This document shows, piece by piece, positions 38,925 to 47,895 of a DNA stretch of 64,000 bases; the first letter of the stretch is position 1; each line of letters opens with the position of its first letter. Both the position numbers and the translations under genes were made by a program. The DNA lies in the NCBI RefSeq assembly GCF_025725665.1, contig NZ_CP107009.1:2418001-2482000 (forward strand). The letters are read 5' to 3'. The notes beneath the pieces are model-generated. The model searched no databases. It was not told where the DNA came from and saw only the letters and a list, made by a program, of their open reading frames with translations. The DNA comes from Halomonas sp. LR3S48. GTDB lineage: Bacteria > Pseudomonadota > Gammaproteobacteria > Pseudomonadales > Halomonadaceae.

Positions 38925-38956
38925 CCGGTACATACTGCAACGAGAAGGCGGGAGCG

Positions 38957-40735
38957 TCACTCCTGCCCTTCCACCTTGGCCTTCTGGCGCAGGCGGATGT
39001 TGAGCTCGCGCAGCTGATCGCCACTGACCTCGCCCGGGGCGTCGGTCATCAGGCAGGCCGCACTCTGGGTCTTGGGGAAGGCGATCACCTCGCGGATGGT
39101 GCGCGCACCCGCCATCAGCATCACCAGGCGGTCGAGGCCGAAGGCCAGGCCACCATGGGGCGGCGCACCATAGTGCAGGGCGTCGAGCAGGAAGCCGAAC
39201 TTCTCGCGGGCCTCCTCCTCGCCGATGCCGAGAATCTCGAACACGGTGCTCTGCATCTGCTGGTCGTGGATACGGATCGAACCGCCGCCAAGCTCGGTGC
39301 CGTTGAGCACCATGTCGTAGGCACGCGAGAGCGCCGCGGCCGGATTGGCCTTGAGCTCATCGGGGCTGCACGAGGGCGAGGTGAACGGATGGTGCAGCGG
39401 GCTCAGGCGACCGTTGTCGTCGGCCTCGAACATCGGGAAGTCGACCACCCACAGCGGCGCCCAGTCGCGGGTGTAGAGATTGAGGTCCTCACCCAGCTTG
39501 ACGCGCAGCGCGCCCAGCGCCTCGTTGACGACATTGGTCTTGTCGGCACCGAAGAAGACGATATCGCCATCCTCGGCGCCGATGCGGTCGAGCAGCTCCT
39601 CGATCACGTTCTCCATGAACTTGACGATCGGCGACTGCAGGCCCTCGAGACCCTTGGCGCGCTCGTTGACCTTGATCCAGGCCAGGCCCTTGGCACCATA
39701 GATGCCGACGAACTTTGTATAGTCATCGATCACCTTGCGCGACATGCTGGCCCCGCCCGGCACCTTCAACGCCGCCACGCGGCCATCGGCGGCGTTGGCC
39801 GGGCCGGAGAAGACCTGGAAATCGACCTGCTTCATCAGGTCGTCGACGTCGACCAGCATCAGCGGGATGCGTAGGTCGGGCTTGTCGGAACCGTAGCGAT
39901 CCATGGCGTCGGCCCAGGTCATGCGCGGGAACTCGGGCAGTTCGACGTCGAGCACGTCCTGGAACAGCTCGCGGATCATGGTCTCGGTAACGCCCATGAT
40001 GTCCTCCTCTTCGACGAAGGAGGCCTCGATGTCGATCTGGGTGAATTCCGGCTGACGGTCGGCGCGCAGGTCCTCGTCGCGGAAGCACTTGGCGATCTGG
40101 TAATAGCGGTCGAAGCCCGCCACCATCAACAGCTGCTTGAACAGCTGCGGCGACTGCGGCAGGGCGAAGAAGCTACCCGGATGGGTGCGGCTCGGCACCA
40201 GATAGTCGCGGGCGCCCTCGGGCGTGGCGCGGGTCAGGATCGGCGTCTCGATGTCGAGGAAGCCCTGGCCTTCCAGGAAAGCACGCACATGGTGCGAGAT
40301 GCGCGAACGCAGGCGCAGCTTCTCGATCATCTCGGGGCGGCGCAGGTCGATGTAGCGGTGCTTGAGGCGAACCTCCTCGCCAACCTTGCCATGCTCGTCG
40401 AGCTGGAACGGCGGCGTGGCCGCCGTGTTCAGCACTTCGACGTCCTTGGCCAGCACTTCGATCAACCCGGTGGGCATCTTGGGATTCTGAGTGCCCTCGG
40501 GGCGCAACCGCACACGGCCGGAGACGCGCAGCACGAACTCGCTGCGAGCGCGGTCGGCAGTGGCGAAGGCCTCGGCGGTATCGGGGTCGACCACGACCTG
40601 GGCGATGCCATCGCGATCGCGCATGTCGAGGAAGATCACGCCCCCGTGGTCACGGCGGCGGTGAACCCAGCCGCACAGGGTGACCGTCTGGTCCACCAGG
40701 GTCTCGTTGAGCTGGCCGCAATAATGGCTGCGCAT
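38957..40735 (-). CDS. aspS: Aspartate-tRNA ligase AspS
   Basis: Class II aminoacyl-tRNA synthetase charging tRNA-Asp. The 592-residue protein has an N-terminal OB anticodon-binding domain ([24 protein letters not shown] in two parts), motif 2 region [18 protein letters not shown] and motif 3 [16 protein letters not shown], with the bacterial GAD insertion between. The length equals E. coli AspS. Whether it also charges tRNA-Asn depends on gatCAB, not visible here. The FmdB zinc-ribbon gene lies 54 bases upstream on the same strand. Confidence 0.97.
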   Translation of the reverse strand: MRSHYCGQLNETLVDQTVTLCGWVHRRRDHGGVIFLDMRDRDGIAQVVVDPDTAEAFATADRARSEFVLRVSGRVRLRPEGTQNPKMPTGLIEVLAKDVEVLNTAATPPFQLDEHGKVGEEVRLKHRYIDLRRPEMIEKLRLRSRISHHVRAFLEGQGFLDIETPILTRATPEGARDYLVPSRTHPGSFFALPQSPQLFKQLLMVAGFDRYYQIAKCFRDEDLRADRQPEFTQIDIEASFVEEEDIMGVTETMIRELFQDVLDVELPEFPRMTWADAMDRYGSDKPDLRIPLMLVDVDDLMKQVDFQVFSGPANAADGRVAALKVPGGASMSRKVIDDYTKFVGIYGAKGLAWIKVNERAKGLEGLQSPIVKFMENVIEELLDRIGAEDGDIVFFGADKTNVVNEALGALRVKLGEDLNLYTRDWAPLWVVDFPMFEADDNGRLSPLHHPFTSPSCSPDELKANPAAALSRAYDMVLNGTELGGGSIRIHDQQMQSTVFEILGIGEEEAREKFGFLLDALHYGAPPHGGLAFGLDRLVMLMAGARTIREVIAFPKTQSAACLMTDAPGEVSGDQLRELNIRLRQKAKVEGQE

Positions 40736-40789
40736 GTCGTATCCTGTTTCGTTAAGCGTTGTCTGTGAAAAGATCGGTATGGGTCGCAG

Positions 40790-41062
40790 TCAGGCCGCGG
40801 CGCCGTCCTTCGCCGGCGCCTTGCTCTCCTTGCTTTCTCCGCCGCTGCTTCCCGAGTCGCCGGCCAGGTTCTTCTTGCTGCCGGACTTGAAGTCGGTTTC
40901 GTACCAGCCGCCACCGGCCAGACGGAAGCCCGCCGCGGAAACCAGGCGCCCAAGCGCCGGTGCTTCGCAGGCGGGACAGTCGGTCAGGGGGGCGGCGCTG
41001 AGCTTCTGGAGCTTCTCCAGACGATGGCCGCAGGCCTTGCACTGATATTCATAGATGGGCAT
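40790..41062 (-). CDS. FmdB-family zinc ribbon protein
   Basis: A 90-residue protein with an N-terminal zinc ribbon: MPIYEYQCKACGHRLEK and DCPACEAPALGRLVSA, giving two CxxC knuckles (about residues 8-32). The rest is Gly/Ser/Lys-rich and probably disordered. The gene commonly precedes aspS in Pseudomonas and relatives; its role is unknown. A promoter-like pair GGGACA-N17-TATACT lies about 90-120 bases upstream. Confidence 0.9.
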   Translation of the reverse strand: MPIYEYQCKACGHRLEKLQKLSAAPLTDCPACEAPALGRLVSAAGFRLAGGGWYETDFKSGSKKNLAGDSGSSGGESKESKAPAKDGAAA

Positions 41063-41152
41063 GGTTCAATTCACTCCTGATTCGACAGCGCGCAACCAAC
41101 GGCGATATAGGGTCGAGCGGCGCACTTTCCAAGCCTGCCGTGAAAGCCCGAT

Positions 41153-41181
41153 AGTATAACGTGCCTGGCAAGGCCTGTCCC
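41153..41181 (-). promoter_or_regulatory. Possible promoter of the fmdB-type gene and aspS
   Basis: On the minus strand GGGACA (41181-41176) and TATACT (41158-41153) are 17 bases apart, about 90 bases upstream of the zinc-ribbon gene. A fair sigma-70 match; not otherwise supported. Confidence 0.35.
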
Positions 41182-41217
41182 AGCCTTGCCGCGGCGAACC
41201 AACACAAGGAATCCAGC

Positions 41218-42165
41218 ATGAAAGCCGTGATACTCGATGCCGCCAGCCTGGGCCCCGACGTCGATCTCGCCGCCATTCGCGACCGGGTCGATGCGCTGGA
41301 CGTTCACCAGACCAGCACCACCGCCCAGAGCCGCGAGCGTCTGGCGGACGCCGAGGTCGCCATCGTCAACAAGGTCGTGCTCGATGCCGCCACCCTCGAG
41401 GCCCTGCCCGAGCTCAAGCTGATCTGCGTTCTGGCCACGGGCACCAACAACATCGACATGGCAACGGCCGAGCGCCTGGGCATCCGGGTACGCAACGTCA
41501 CGGCCTACGGCACCGCCAGCGTGGCCCAGCACACTCTGATGATGATCCTGGCCCTGGCCAACCGCTTGCCGCTCTACCAGCGTGACGTGGCAGCCGGACG
41601 CTGGAACGAGAGCCCCTTCTTCTGCCTGATGGAGCACGGCACGCTGCAGCTCGAGGGCAAGCACCTGGTCATCGTCGGCCAGGGCGAGCTGGGCAGCCGC
41701 GTGGCGGCCCTGGCCGAGGCCTTCGGCATGCACGTGAGCTTTGCCGCTCGGCCGGGTAACGAAGGTAATGACAGCCGCCCCGGCCTCGCCGAGCTCGTTC
41801 CCGAGGCCGACGTCATCAGCCTGCACTGCCCGCTCACCGAGGCCACCCGCCACCTGGTCGACACCGACCTGCTCGCCACCTGCAAGCCCGGCGCCCTGCT
41901 GGTGAACTGCGCCCGCGGCGGCATCATCGACGAGGAAGCGGCACTACAAGCGCTGCGTGGCGGGCGCCTGGGCGGACTGGGTGTCGACGTGCTGCCGGCG
42001 GAACCGCCGCGGGAGGGCCACGCTCTGCTCGACGCTCTGGCCGAGCCGCTCAATCTGGTCGTCACGCCGCACAGTGCCTGGATCACTCCCGAGGCGCGCC
42101 AACGCATCGTCTCGCTCACGGCCGACAACCTGCGCGACTGGAAAGCTCAACGGAGCGGAACCTGA
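41218..42165 (+). CDS. D-2-hydroxyacid dehydrogenase (glycerate dehydrogenase type)
   Basis: The 315-residue NAD-dependent D-2-hydroxyacid dehydrogenase has the cofactor loop IVGQGELGSRVAA, catalytic Arg in NCARGGIIDEEAAL, Glu in the following stretch and His in VTPHSAWIT. It resembles HprA-type glycerate/hydroxypyruvate dehydrogenases. ATG 41218 follows AAGGA. It is read with the ribokinase (2-base gap) and nucleoside hydrolase, so it may act in ribose or nucleoside breakdown; that is inferred from the operon. Confidence 0.87.
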   Translation: MKAVILDAASLGPDVDLAAIRDRVDALDVHQTSTTAQSRERLADAEVAIVNKVVLDAATLEALPELKLICVLATGTNNIDMATAERLGIRVRNVTAYGTASVAQHTLMMILALANRLPLYQRDVAAGRWNESPFFCLMEHGTLQLEGKHLVIVGQGELGSRVAALAEAFGMHVSFAARPGNEGNDSRPGLAELVPEADVISLHCPLTEATRHLVDTDLLATCKPGALLVNCARGGIIDEEAALQALRGGRLGGLGVDVLPAEPPREGHALLDALAEPLNLVVTPHSAWITPEARQRIVSLTADNLRDWKAQRSGT

Positions 42166-42167
42166 CC

Positions 42168-43073
42168 ATGCTGCACAACCTGGGCTCGATCAACATCGAC
42201 CATTTCTACCGCGTGCCGCACCTGGTGCACCCCGGCGAGACGCTGGCCAGCCGCAGCTACCATGTCGGCCTCGGCGGCAAGGGAGCCAATCAGTCGCTGG
42301 CCATGGCCATGGCGGGAGGCCGGGTGTGTCACTGGGGGCGCCTGGGCCGACAGGACGGCTGGGCCCGCGATCGGCTGGCCCGCGCCGGTGTCGACGTTAC
42401 CCATGTAGAGCTGGTCGACGAAGCCAGCGGCCACGCCCTCATCCAGGTCGACGACCGTGGCGAGAACGCCATCATCCTGCATCCGGGCGCCAATCACGGT
42501 TTTACCCGACAGCATCTCGACGCCCTGTGCCAGGCGGCTCGCCCCGGCGACTGGCTGCTGGTGCAGAACGAATGCAACGCGCTGCCTGAGCTGCTCGATT
42601 GCGCCCGTCGGCAGGGCCTCGCCATCGCCTTCAACCCCGCGCCCATGAGCGACACGGTACTCGCGCTGCCGCTGGAGGCCTGCCGCCTGCTGTTCGTCAA
42701 CCGCGGCGAAGCCGCCTGGCTGACCGGGCTACCCGAGGAAAGCGACGCCCAGGTGCTGCTCGAAGGCCTGCGCGAGCGACTGCCCAGCACGGCCACGGTA
42801 CTCACCCTGGGTAGCGAAGGCGCCTGGTACCAGTCGGGCGACGAGCGGCATTTCCAGCCCGCCCTGCCGGTCGAGCCGGTGGACACCACCGGGGCCGGCG
42901 ACACCTTCATCGGCTACTTCCTCGCGGCACTGCAGGAGGGACGCCACGTGCCCGACTGCCTGGCGCTTGCCGCCCATGCCGCGGCGCTGGGCGTGCAGCA
43001 CCCCGGCGCCGCCGACAGCATCCCGCCGCGCGACGAGGTCGAGCGGTATCTCACCCGACAATCCAGTACCTGA
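42168..43073 (+). CDS. PfkB-family sugar kinase, ribokinase-like
   Basis: The 301-residue kinase has the PfkB signatures: LGGKGANQSLAMAMAGG near residue 37 and the catalytic DTTGAGDTFIGYFLAAL near residue 242 (Asp base in GAGD). The N-terminus LGSINIDHFYRVPHLV and the neighbouring nucleoside hydrolase suggest ribokinase, phosphorylating ribose freed from nucleosides. The start lies two bases after the dehydrogenase stop. Confidence 0.87.
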   Translation: MLHNLGSINIDHFYRVPHLVHPGETLASRSYHVGLGGKGANQSLAMAMAGGRVCHWGRLGRQDGWARDRLARAGVDVTHVELVDEASGHALIQVDDRGENAIILHPGANHGFTRQHLDALCQAARPGDWLLVQNECNALPELLDCARRQGLAIAFNPAPMSDTVLALPLEACRLLFVNRGEAAWLTGLPEESDAQVLLEGLRERLPSTATVLTLGSEGAWYQSGDERHFQPALPVEPVDTTGAGDTFIGYFLAALQEGRHVPDCLALAAHAAALGVQHPGAADSIPPRDEVERYLTRQSST

Positions 43074-43091
43074 CACCCACAAGGAGGCAAC

Positions 43092-44033
43092 GTGTCGCAT
43101 CCGATCATCTTCGATACCGACCCCGGCGTCGACGACGCCCAGGCCATCGCCATCGCCCTGCGCCACCCCGAGATCGAACTGCTGGGGCTGACCACCACCT
43201 ACGGCAACGTCGACATCGAGACCGCCACCCACAACGCCCTGCTGCTGAGTGAGTTGGCCAGCTGTGAAATACCGGTCGCCCAGGGTGCCGCCGGCCCCAT
43301 GGTCAAGCCGCGTCATCCCGCGCCGGCACACATCCACGGCGCCAACGGGCTGGGCAATATCGAGCTGCCCGACGTGAAGGGGAAGAAAGACCCGCGCAGT
43401 GCCGCGCAGTTCATCGTCGATACGGTGAATGCCCGCCCCGGCGAGGTCACGCTGGTCGCGGTCGGTCCAGTGGGTAACCTGGCCGCCGCCCTGCAGCTCG
43501 ACCCCGCGCTCATCGAGAAGGTCAAGCATGTGGTGATCATGGGTGGCTCGATCCGCGAGGGCGGCAACGTCACGCCGGTGGCCGAGGCCAATATGTTCAA
43601 CGATCCGCATGCCGCCCAACGCGTGCTCACCGCCGGCTGGCCGCTGACCCTGGTAGGGCTCGACGTCACCCATCGTTGCGTGCTCACACAGGCGCACATG
43701 CAGCGCATCGAGGCGGGCCAGGGCGAACTCGGCAAGGTGTTGGCCGGCAGCTACGCCTTCTACCGTGACTTCTATCGCGAATTCCTCGGCATCGACGGCT
43801 GCTGCCCGCACGACAGCTGCGCGCTGGCCTGGCTGCTGCGCCCGGAGTTGTTCACCACCGCCCCGGGGCACCTATCCGTCGTCACCGACGGCATCGCCGA
43901 AGGTCAGACCCTGTTCGCTCCCGAGGGCCGCGGCTTCATCCAGGAGCGCTGGTCGCAGACACCCCTGGCAGAAGTGTGCCTCGAAGTGGACGGCGAGGCA
44001 GTGGTCGAGTGGATTGCCGACACCCTGAGCTGA
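43092..44033 (+). CDS. Nucleoside hydrolase (inosine/uridine-preferring type)
   Basis: Splits the N-glycosidic bond of nucleosides to base and ribose. The 313-residue protein has the calcium-site motif FDTDPGVDDAQAIAIAL, the conserved IHGANGLGNIELP (substrate loop) and DVTHRCVLT. It starts at GTG 43092 after AAGGAGG. With the preceding kinase it forms a nucleoside to ribose-5-phosphate route. The exact base preference cannot be read; the acylphosphatase gene is convergent seven bases on. Confidence 0.93.
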   Translation: MSHPIIFDTDPGVDDAQAIAIALRHPEIELLGLTTTYGNVDIETATHNALLLSELASCEIPVAQGAAGPMVKPRHPAPAHIHGANGLGNIELPDVKGKKDPRSAAQFIVDTVNARPGEVTLVAVGPVGNLAAALQLDPALIEKVKHVVIMGGSIREGGNVTPVAEANMFNDPHAAQRVLTAGWPLTLVGLDVTHRCVLTQAHMQRIEAGQGELGKVLAGSYAFYRDFYREFLGIDGCCPHDSCALAWLLRPELFTTAPGHLSVVTDGIAEGQTLFAPEGRGFIQERWSQTPLAEVCLEVDGEAVVEWIADTLS

Positions 44034-44040
44034 GCGGAGG

Positions 44041-44313
44041 TCAAAGGCAAACGAAACAATCCGGGTCGCGGCACTCCAGTGCTTCCAGCTCGACGTGGGT
44101 GACCCGGGCATTCGATGGCCCTTGCCATAGCCAATTGGCCACCTGGTTGACCGCCTCGCCATTGCCGCACAACAACACCTCGACCTGCCCGTCGGGCAGG
44201 TTCTTGGCGTAGCCGGTCAGGCCGTGCTGGAGCGCCTGCTCCTGCACCGCCCGGCGATACCACACGCCCTGGACCTTGCCGGCCACCAGTGCCTTTACGC
44301 AGCGCTTGCTCAT
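44041..44313 (-). CDS. acyP: Acylphosphatase
   Basis: Hydrolyses acyl phosphates. The 90-residue protein has the catalytic arginine in GKVQGVWYRRAV and the asparagine in GYAKNLPDGQVEV, typical of the family. It is one of the shortest genes in the window and its stop lies seven bases from that of the nucleoside hydrolase. Confidence 0.95.
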   Translation of the reverse strand: MSKRCVKALVAGKVQGVWYRRAVQEQALQHGLTGYAKNLPDGQVEVLLCGNGEAVNQVANWLWQGPSNARVTHVELEALECRDPDCFVCL

Positions 44314-44556
44314 TCTTCCCTCCTCGCTCCGTCAGTACGTACTCGTTCTTTCCAGTCTGGTCGCTTGCGTCAAGCCTGGACAGCGCACCGGAATCAACGC
44401 ACAGGACCCGCAAGCGGGATTCCAGCCCCCTGCGCAATGCTCTAATCTTGATAATAGGGATGCGGCCTCGCCACAAGCAATGGCCGCCCCGATGGAGCGG
44501 TGCCACCCATCGCCTTCCAGACCACAACAATGGATCCTCACGAGGGAGATAACGCC

Positions 44557-45594
44557 ATGCGGGTCTTCGACCACCCCGAGTTCGACCATCATCAGCAGAT
44601 CGTCTTCGGCTGCGATGAAACCAGCGGGTTGCGCGCCATCATCGCCATCCACGACACCCGCCGCGGCCCCGCCCTGGGCGGCTTGCGCATCTATCCCTAT
44701 GCCAGCGAAGACGATGCCCTGACCGACGTGCTACGTCTTTCGCGCGGCATGACCTACAAGTCGGCCCTGGCCGACCTGCCCCTCGGCGGCGGCAAGGCGG
44801 TCATCATCGCCGATCCCCGGCGTGACAAGACACCCGACATGCTGCGCGCGATGGGCAGGCTGGTGGAGTCGCTGGGCGGACGCTACATCACCGCCGAAGA
44901 CTCCGGCAGCGGTGAAGAAGACATGCGCCTCATTCGCCAGGAGACCCTTCACGTCAGCGGACTGGGCCAGGGTGGCGCTTCCGGCGACCCCTCACCTTTC
45001 ACCGCCCATGGCGTGTTCTGTGCGCTGAAGAGTGCCGTACGCCATCGTTTCGGTCGCGACGAACTCGAGGGACTGCGCGTGGCCATTCAGGGCGTTGGCC
45101 ACGTCGGGGCGCACCTGGCCCGAGAGCTGCACGCGGCGGGGGCCGACCTGGTGTTGACCGACGTCGACCGCGACAGCCTGGGCATGCTGGTCGAGGAACT
45201 TGGTGCGCAGAGCGTGACGCCCGAGACAATTTTCGATGCCGAGGTCGACGTCTTCGCTCCCTGCGCCATGGGTGCGGTGCTGACCCCGGAGGTGACCGAC
45301 CGGCTCAAGGCCAAGGTGGTCTGCGGGGCGGCCAACAACCAGTTGGCCACTCCCGAGGTGGCGGGACGCCTGCATGCCCGCGGCATCCTCTATGCCCCCG
45401 ACTATGTCGCCAACGCAGGGGGTGTCATCGAGGTGGAAGCCCAACGTCACGACCGCTACGACCGGGATGCGGTGATGCGCCATGTGGAGCGGATCACCGC
45501 CACCGTCGACGAGATCCTCACCCGCGCCAGAAGGGAAGACAGAAACCCGGCGGAGGTCGCCGATCAACTGGCACGCGAGCGTCTCGAAGGCTGA
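44557..45594 (+). CDS. ldh: Leucine dehydrogenase-like Glu/Leu/Phe/Val dehydrogenase
   Basis: NAD-dependent oxidative deaminase for branched amino acids. The 345-residue protein has the amino-acid site [18 protein letters not shown] and [11 protein letters not shown] (catalytic Lys) and the NAD loop [17 protein letters not shown], followed by CGAANNQL. It fits leucine/valine dehydrogenases in length. ATG 44557 follows GAGGGAGA; the upstream in-frame codons lack a good site. It stands alone with about 240 bases of leader, in which I saw no clear promoter. Confidence 0.9.
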   Translation: MRVFDHPEFDHHQQIVFGCDETSGLRAIIAIHDTRRGPALGGLRIYPYASEDDALTDVLRLSRGMTYKSALADLPLGGGKAVIIADPRRDKTPDMLRAMGRLVESLGGRYITAEDSGSGEEDMRLIRQETLHVSGLGQGGASGDPSPFTAHGVFCALKSAVRHRFGRDELEGLRVAIQGVGHVGAHLARELHAAGADLVLTDVDRDSLGMLVEELGAQSVTPETIFDAEVDVFAPCAMGAVLTPEVTDRLKAKVVCGAANNQLATPEVAGRLHARGILYAPDYVANAGGVIEVEAQRHDRYDRDAVMRHVERITATVDEILTRARREDRNPAEVADQLARERLEG

Positions 45595-45654
45595 CACCAA
45601 GGCCGGGCGGATCAGCCGTCCGGTCTGCCTGCCGCCTCTCGGCGCCTTGTGTCG

Positions 45655-46557
45655 TTACATCACCAGCTCGCGCTTGACGAGAACTGCGCTGTTGCGCGGT
45701 ACGACCTCGCGTCCCCTGGCCAGCAAATAGCTTCGCGTGAAGGCGGCACCGAACAGCAAGATCAGCGAACTGTAGTAGACCCACAGCAGGATCATCACTA
45801 ACGAACCTGCAGCACCATAGGTCGACGCCGTGGCGGTATAAGCCAGATAAGAGGCGATGACACTGCGGCCGATGGCGAACAACAACGCCGTGACCAGTGC
45901 CCCTAGCAGCACGTCTCGCCAGCTCAGCACCACATCGGGCAGTACCTTGAAGATCGTGGCGAACAAGGCAGCGATCACCGCCAGGGAGATCAGGAACTCT
46001 GCCCCCGCCGTCACCGGACCGATCAGCGGGGTAGCATCGTCGACGGCCTGTAGCATGCCACGCAGCATCACACCGATCAGCAACGATACGAGCAGGATGA
46101 AACCGATGGCGAGCACCACCGCGAGGGACAATAATCGCTGCTTGAGAAAGACCAGGATACTGTTGCGGCTGGGTTTGGCGGTCACGCCCCAGATCATGTT
46201 GAGCGAGTACTGCATCTGGGCGAACACCGTGGTCGCCCCCACCAGCAGGCCCCCGAACCCGAGCAGTGTCGGCAAGATGCCCGACTCCTCGATACGCGAC
46301 GCCGCCACCGCCTGCTCGACCGCTTTTGCCGCCTCTGCGCCCAGCGCTCCCTGCAACTGCGCGACGATCTGACCTTGGGCAGCCTCATCACCGAACACCA
46401 CGCCGATCACGGCAACGGCAATGATCATCGTAGGGGCAAGCGAGAAGAGCGTGTAGAAAGCCAACGATCCGGCATAGCTGAACGCATTGCGCTCCAACCA
46501 CAGGCTGAACGCCTGACTGACCGTATTCCACCAGAATCTGAATGAGAGACGAGACAC
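45655..46557 (-). CDS. YihY/BrkB-family inner-membrane protein
   Basis: The 300-residue protein has six predicted membrane helices and the family pattern AFSYAGSLAFYTLFSLAPTM at the N-terminus and TYGAAGSLVMILLWVYYSSLILLFGAAF near the end (quoted in parts). Members were once misnamed ribonuclease BN; their function is not settled. GTG 46557 follows AAGGAGG, better than the ATG 22 codons upstream. Divergent from the nadM-type gene. Confidence 0.9.
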   Translation of the reverse strand: MSRLSFRFWWNTVSQAFSLWLERNAFSYAGSLAFYTLFSLAPTMIIAVAVIGVVFGDEAAQGQIVAQLQGALGAEAAKAVEQAVAASRIEESGILPTLLGFGGLLVGATTVFAQMQYSLNMIWGVTAKPSRNSILVFLKQRLLSLAVVLAIGFILLVSLLIGVMLRGMLQAVDDATPLIGPVTAGAEFLISLAVIAALFATIFKVLPDVVLSWRDVLLGALVTALLFAIGRSVIASYLAYTATASTYGAAGSLVMILLWVYYSSLILLFGAAFTRSYLLARGREVVPRNSAVLVKRELVM

Positions 46558-46695
46558 GACACCTCCTTGGCCGACTGCTTCCTTTTTTTCAGCATACGCA
46601 ATCGAAATGCTCCTGTCGGCCAAAGACTTGCATTGCAGCCCTCCTCAGCCCACGCCCATAATGTAGCCCCCGAGCCACCAGCGAAGGATACGCCG

Positions 46696-47772
46696 ATGAA
46701 CGATACCCATCATGAATTTGACTGTCTCGTATTCATCGGACGTTTCCAGCCCCCTCATCTTGGCCATCTGGCAGTGATCAACGAGGCCCTGCGCCATGCA
46801 CGTCAGGTGATCGTTCTGGTGGGCTCCGCCTGGCAAGCGCGTTCGCTGCGCAATCCGTGGCGCTTCGACGAGCGACAGGAGCAGCTGCGCAGCTGTTTCG
46901 ACGAGGAAGAGAACGCACGTCTGGAGATCGTGCCGTTGCTGGATGCGCTCTACAACAATGATGTCTGGGTGCGCGACGTACAGCGAAAGGTGCGCGACAT
47001 CGCCGGCCATCATCATGCACGGTTGCCGCGCATCGGCCTGATCGGCGCCAGCCGCGGCCAGTCGAGCTATTACCTGACGCTGTTTCCCCAGTGGGAGTCG
47101 GTCAGCGTACCGCTGGTCGACGGTATCTCGGCCAGTCAGATCCGCGAGCGCCTGTTCCGCTCGCCCTCTTCCACCGAAGACTACCTCAGCACCGGGGCGA
47201 CCCACGATCTGCCACCCGGGGTATGCACGGCACTTCGCGATTTCGCGGGCAGCGACGCCCACCTGCAACTGATGGAGGAACAGAAGCTGCTCGACCAGTA
47301 TCGCCAGGCCTGGGCCAATGCGCCCTACCCGCCCATCTTCGTCACCGTCAACGCCGTGGTGGTGCAATCGGGTCACGTGCTGCTGGTGCGCCGCACCGCG
47401 GCACCCGGCAAGGGACTGCTGGCGTTGCCCGGCGGCTTCGTCAACCCGCACGAACGCCTGCTCGACGCTTGCCTGCGCGAGCTACGCGAACGGGTAAGGC
47501 TCAAGGTACCGGAACCGGTGCTGAAGGGCTCGCTGCGTGGCCAGCGCCTGTTCGACGAGCCCCATCGCAGCTGGCGCGGCCGAACCCTGGCCGAAGCCTT
47601 CTACTTCGCCCTTCGCCCCGACCAGCAACTACCCCGGCTCAAGCCGGTCAAGGGCGGCGACCACGCGCGCTGGGTGCCATTGGCCGAACTCGAACCGGAT
47701 AGCCTGTTCGAGGACCACTTCTTCATCATCCAGAATTTTCTCGGCCTGCCGGCCGATTTCGGCGGGATATAA
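46696..47772 (+). CDS. Bifunctional NMN adenylyltransferase / Nudix hydrolase
   Basis: The 358-residue protein joins a NadM-type nicotinamide-nucleotide adenylyltransferase (about 1-190; FIGRFQPPHLGHLAVINE and DGISASQIRERLF) to a Nudix domain (about 215-358), as in the known fused NadM-Nudix proteins that make NAD and hydrolyse ADP-ribose. The Nudix box is incomplete: GGFVNPHERLLDACLREL is normal but the following REXXEE glutamate is Arg (RELRERVRL), so the hydrolase may be weak or lost. The ATG at 46696 fits the family start. A 125-base structured element begins at its stop codon. Confidence 0.9.
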   Translation: MNDTHHEFDCLVFIGRFQPPHLGHLAVINEALRHARQVIVLVGSAWQARSLRNPWRFDERQEQLRSCFDEEENARLEIVPLLDALYNNDVWVRDVQRKVRDIAGHHHARLPRIGLIGASRGQSSYYLTLFPQWESVSVPLVDGISASQIRERLFRSPSSTEDYLSTGATHDLPPGVCTALRDFAGSDAHLQLMEEQKLLDQYRQAWANAPYPPIFVTVNAVVVQSGHVLLVRRTAAPGKGLLALPGGFVNPHERLLDACLRELRERVRLKVPEPVLKGSLRGQRLFDEPHRSWRGRTLAEAFYFALRPDQQLPRLKPVKGGDHARWVPLAELEPDSLFEDHFFIIQNFLGLPADFGGI

Positions 47773-47895
47773 AAGTGCTTCACGGATCGGCGAGCGGCCC
47801 AAGCGAAAGGCGCCCGGAGCACAGGAGGCGGAGCATATGGGGTATATGTGACGCCTCCGAGCACCGCGTAACGCAGCGATTCGTGGAGTGCTTTT
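47771..47895 (+). other. 125-bp structured intergenic element between convergent stop codons
   Basis: It exactly fills the space between the nadM-type and LysR stop codons. The ends (47771-47789 and 47877-47895) form a 19-pair helix: 15 Watson-Crick pairs and four G-U pairs. Inside is a hairpin, GGAGGCG (47824-47830) with CGCCTCC (47852-47858), a 3x3 internal loop of GAG facing TGA (possible tandem G-A pairs), then CATAT with ATATG and a GGGGT loop. The A4 and T4 at the ends suit a terminator. It could be a structured RNA, a dispersed MITE-like repeat, or a bidirectional terminator. The class is not recognised with certainty. Confidence 0.6.
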
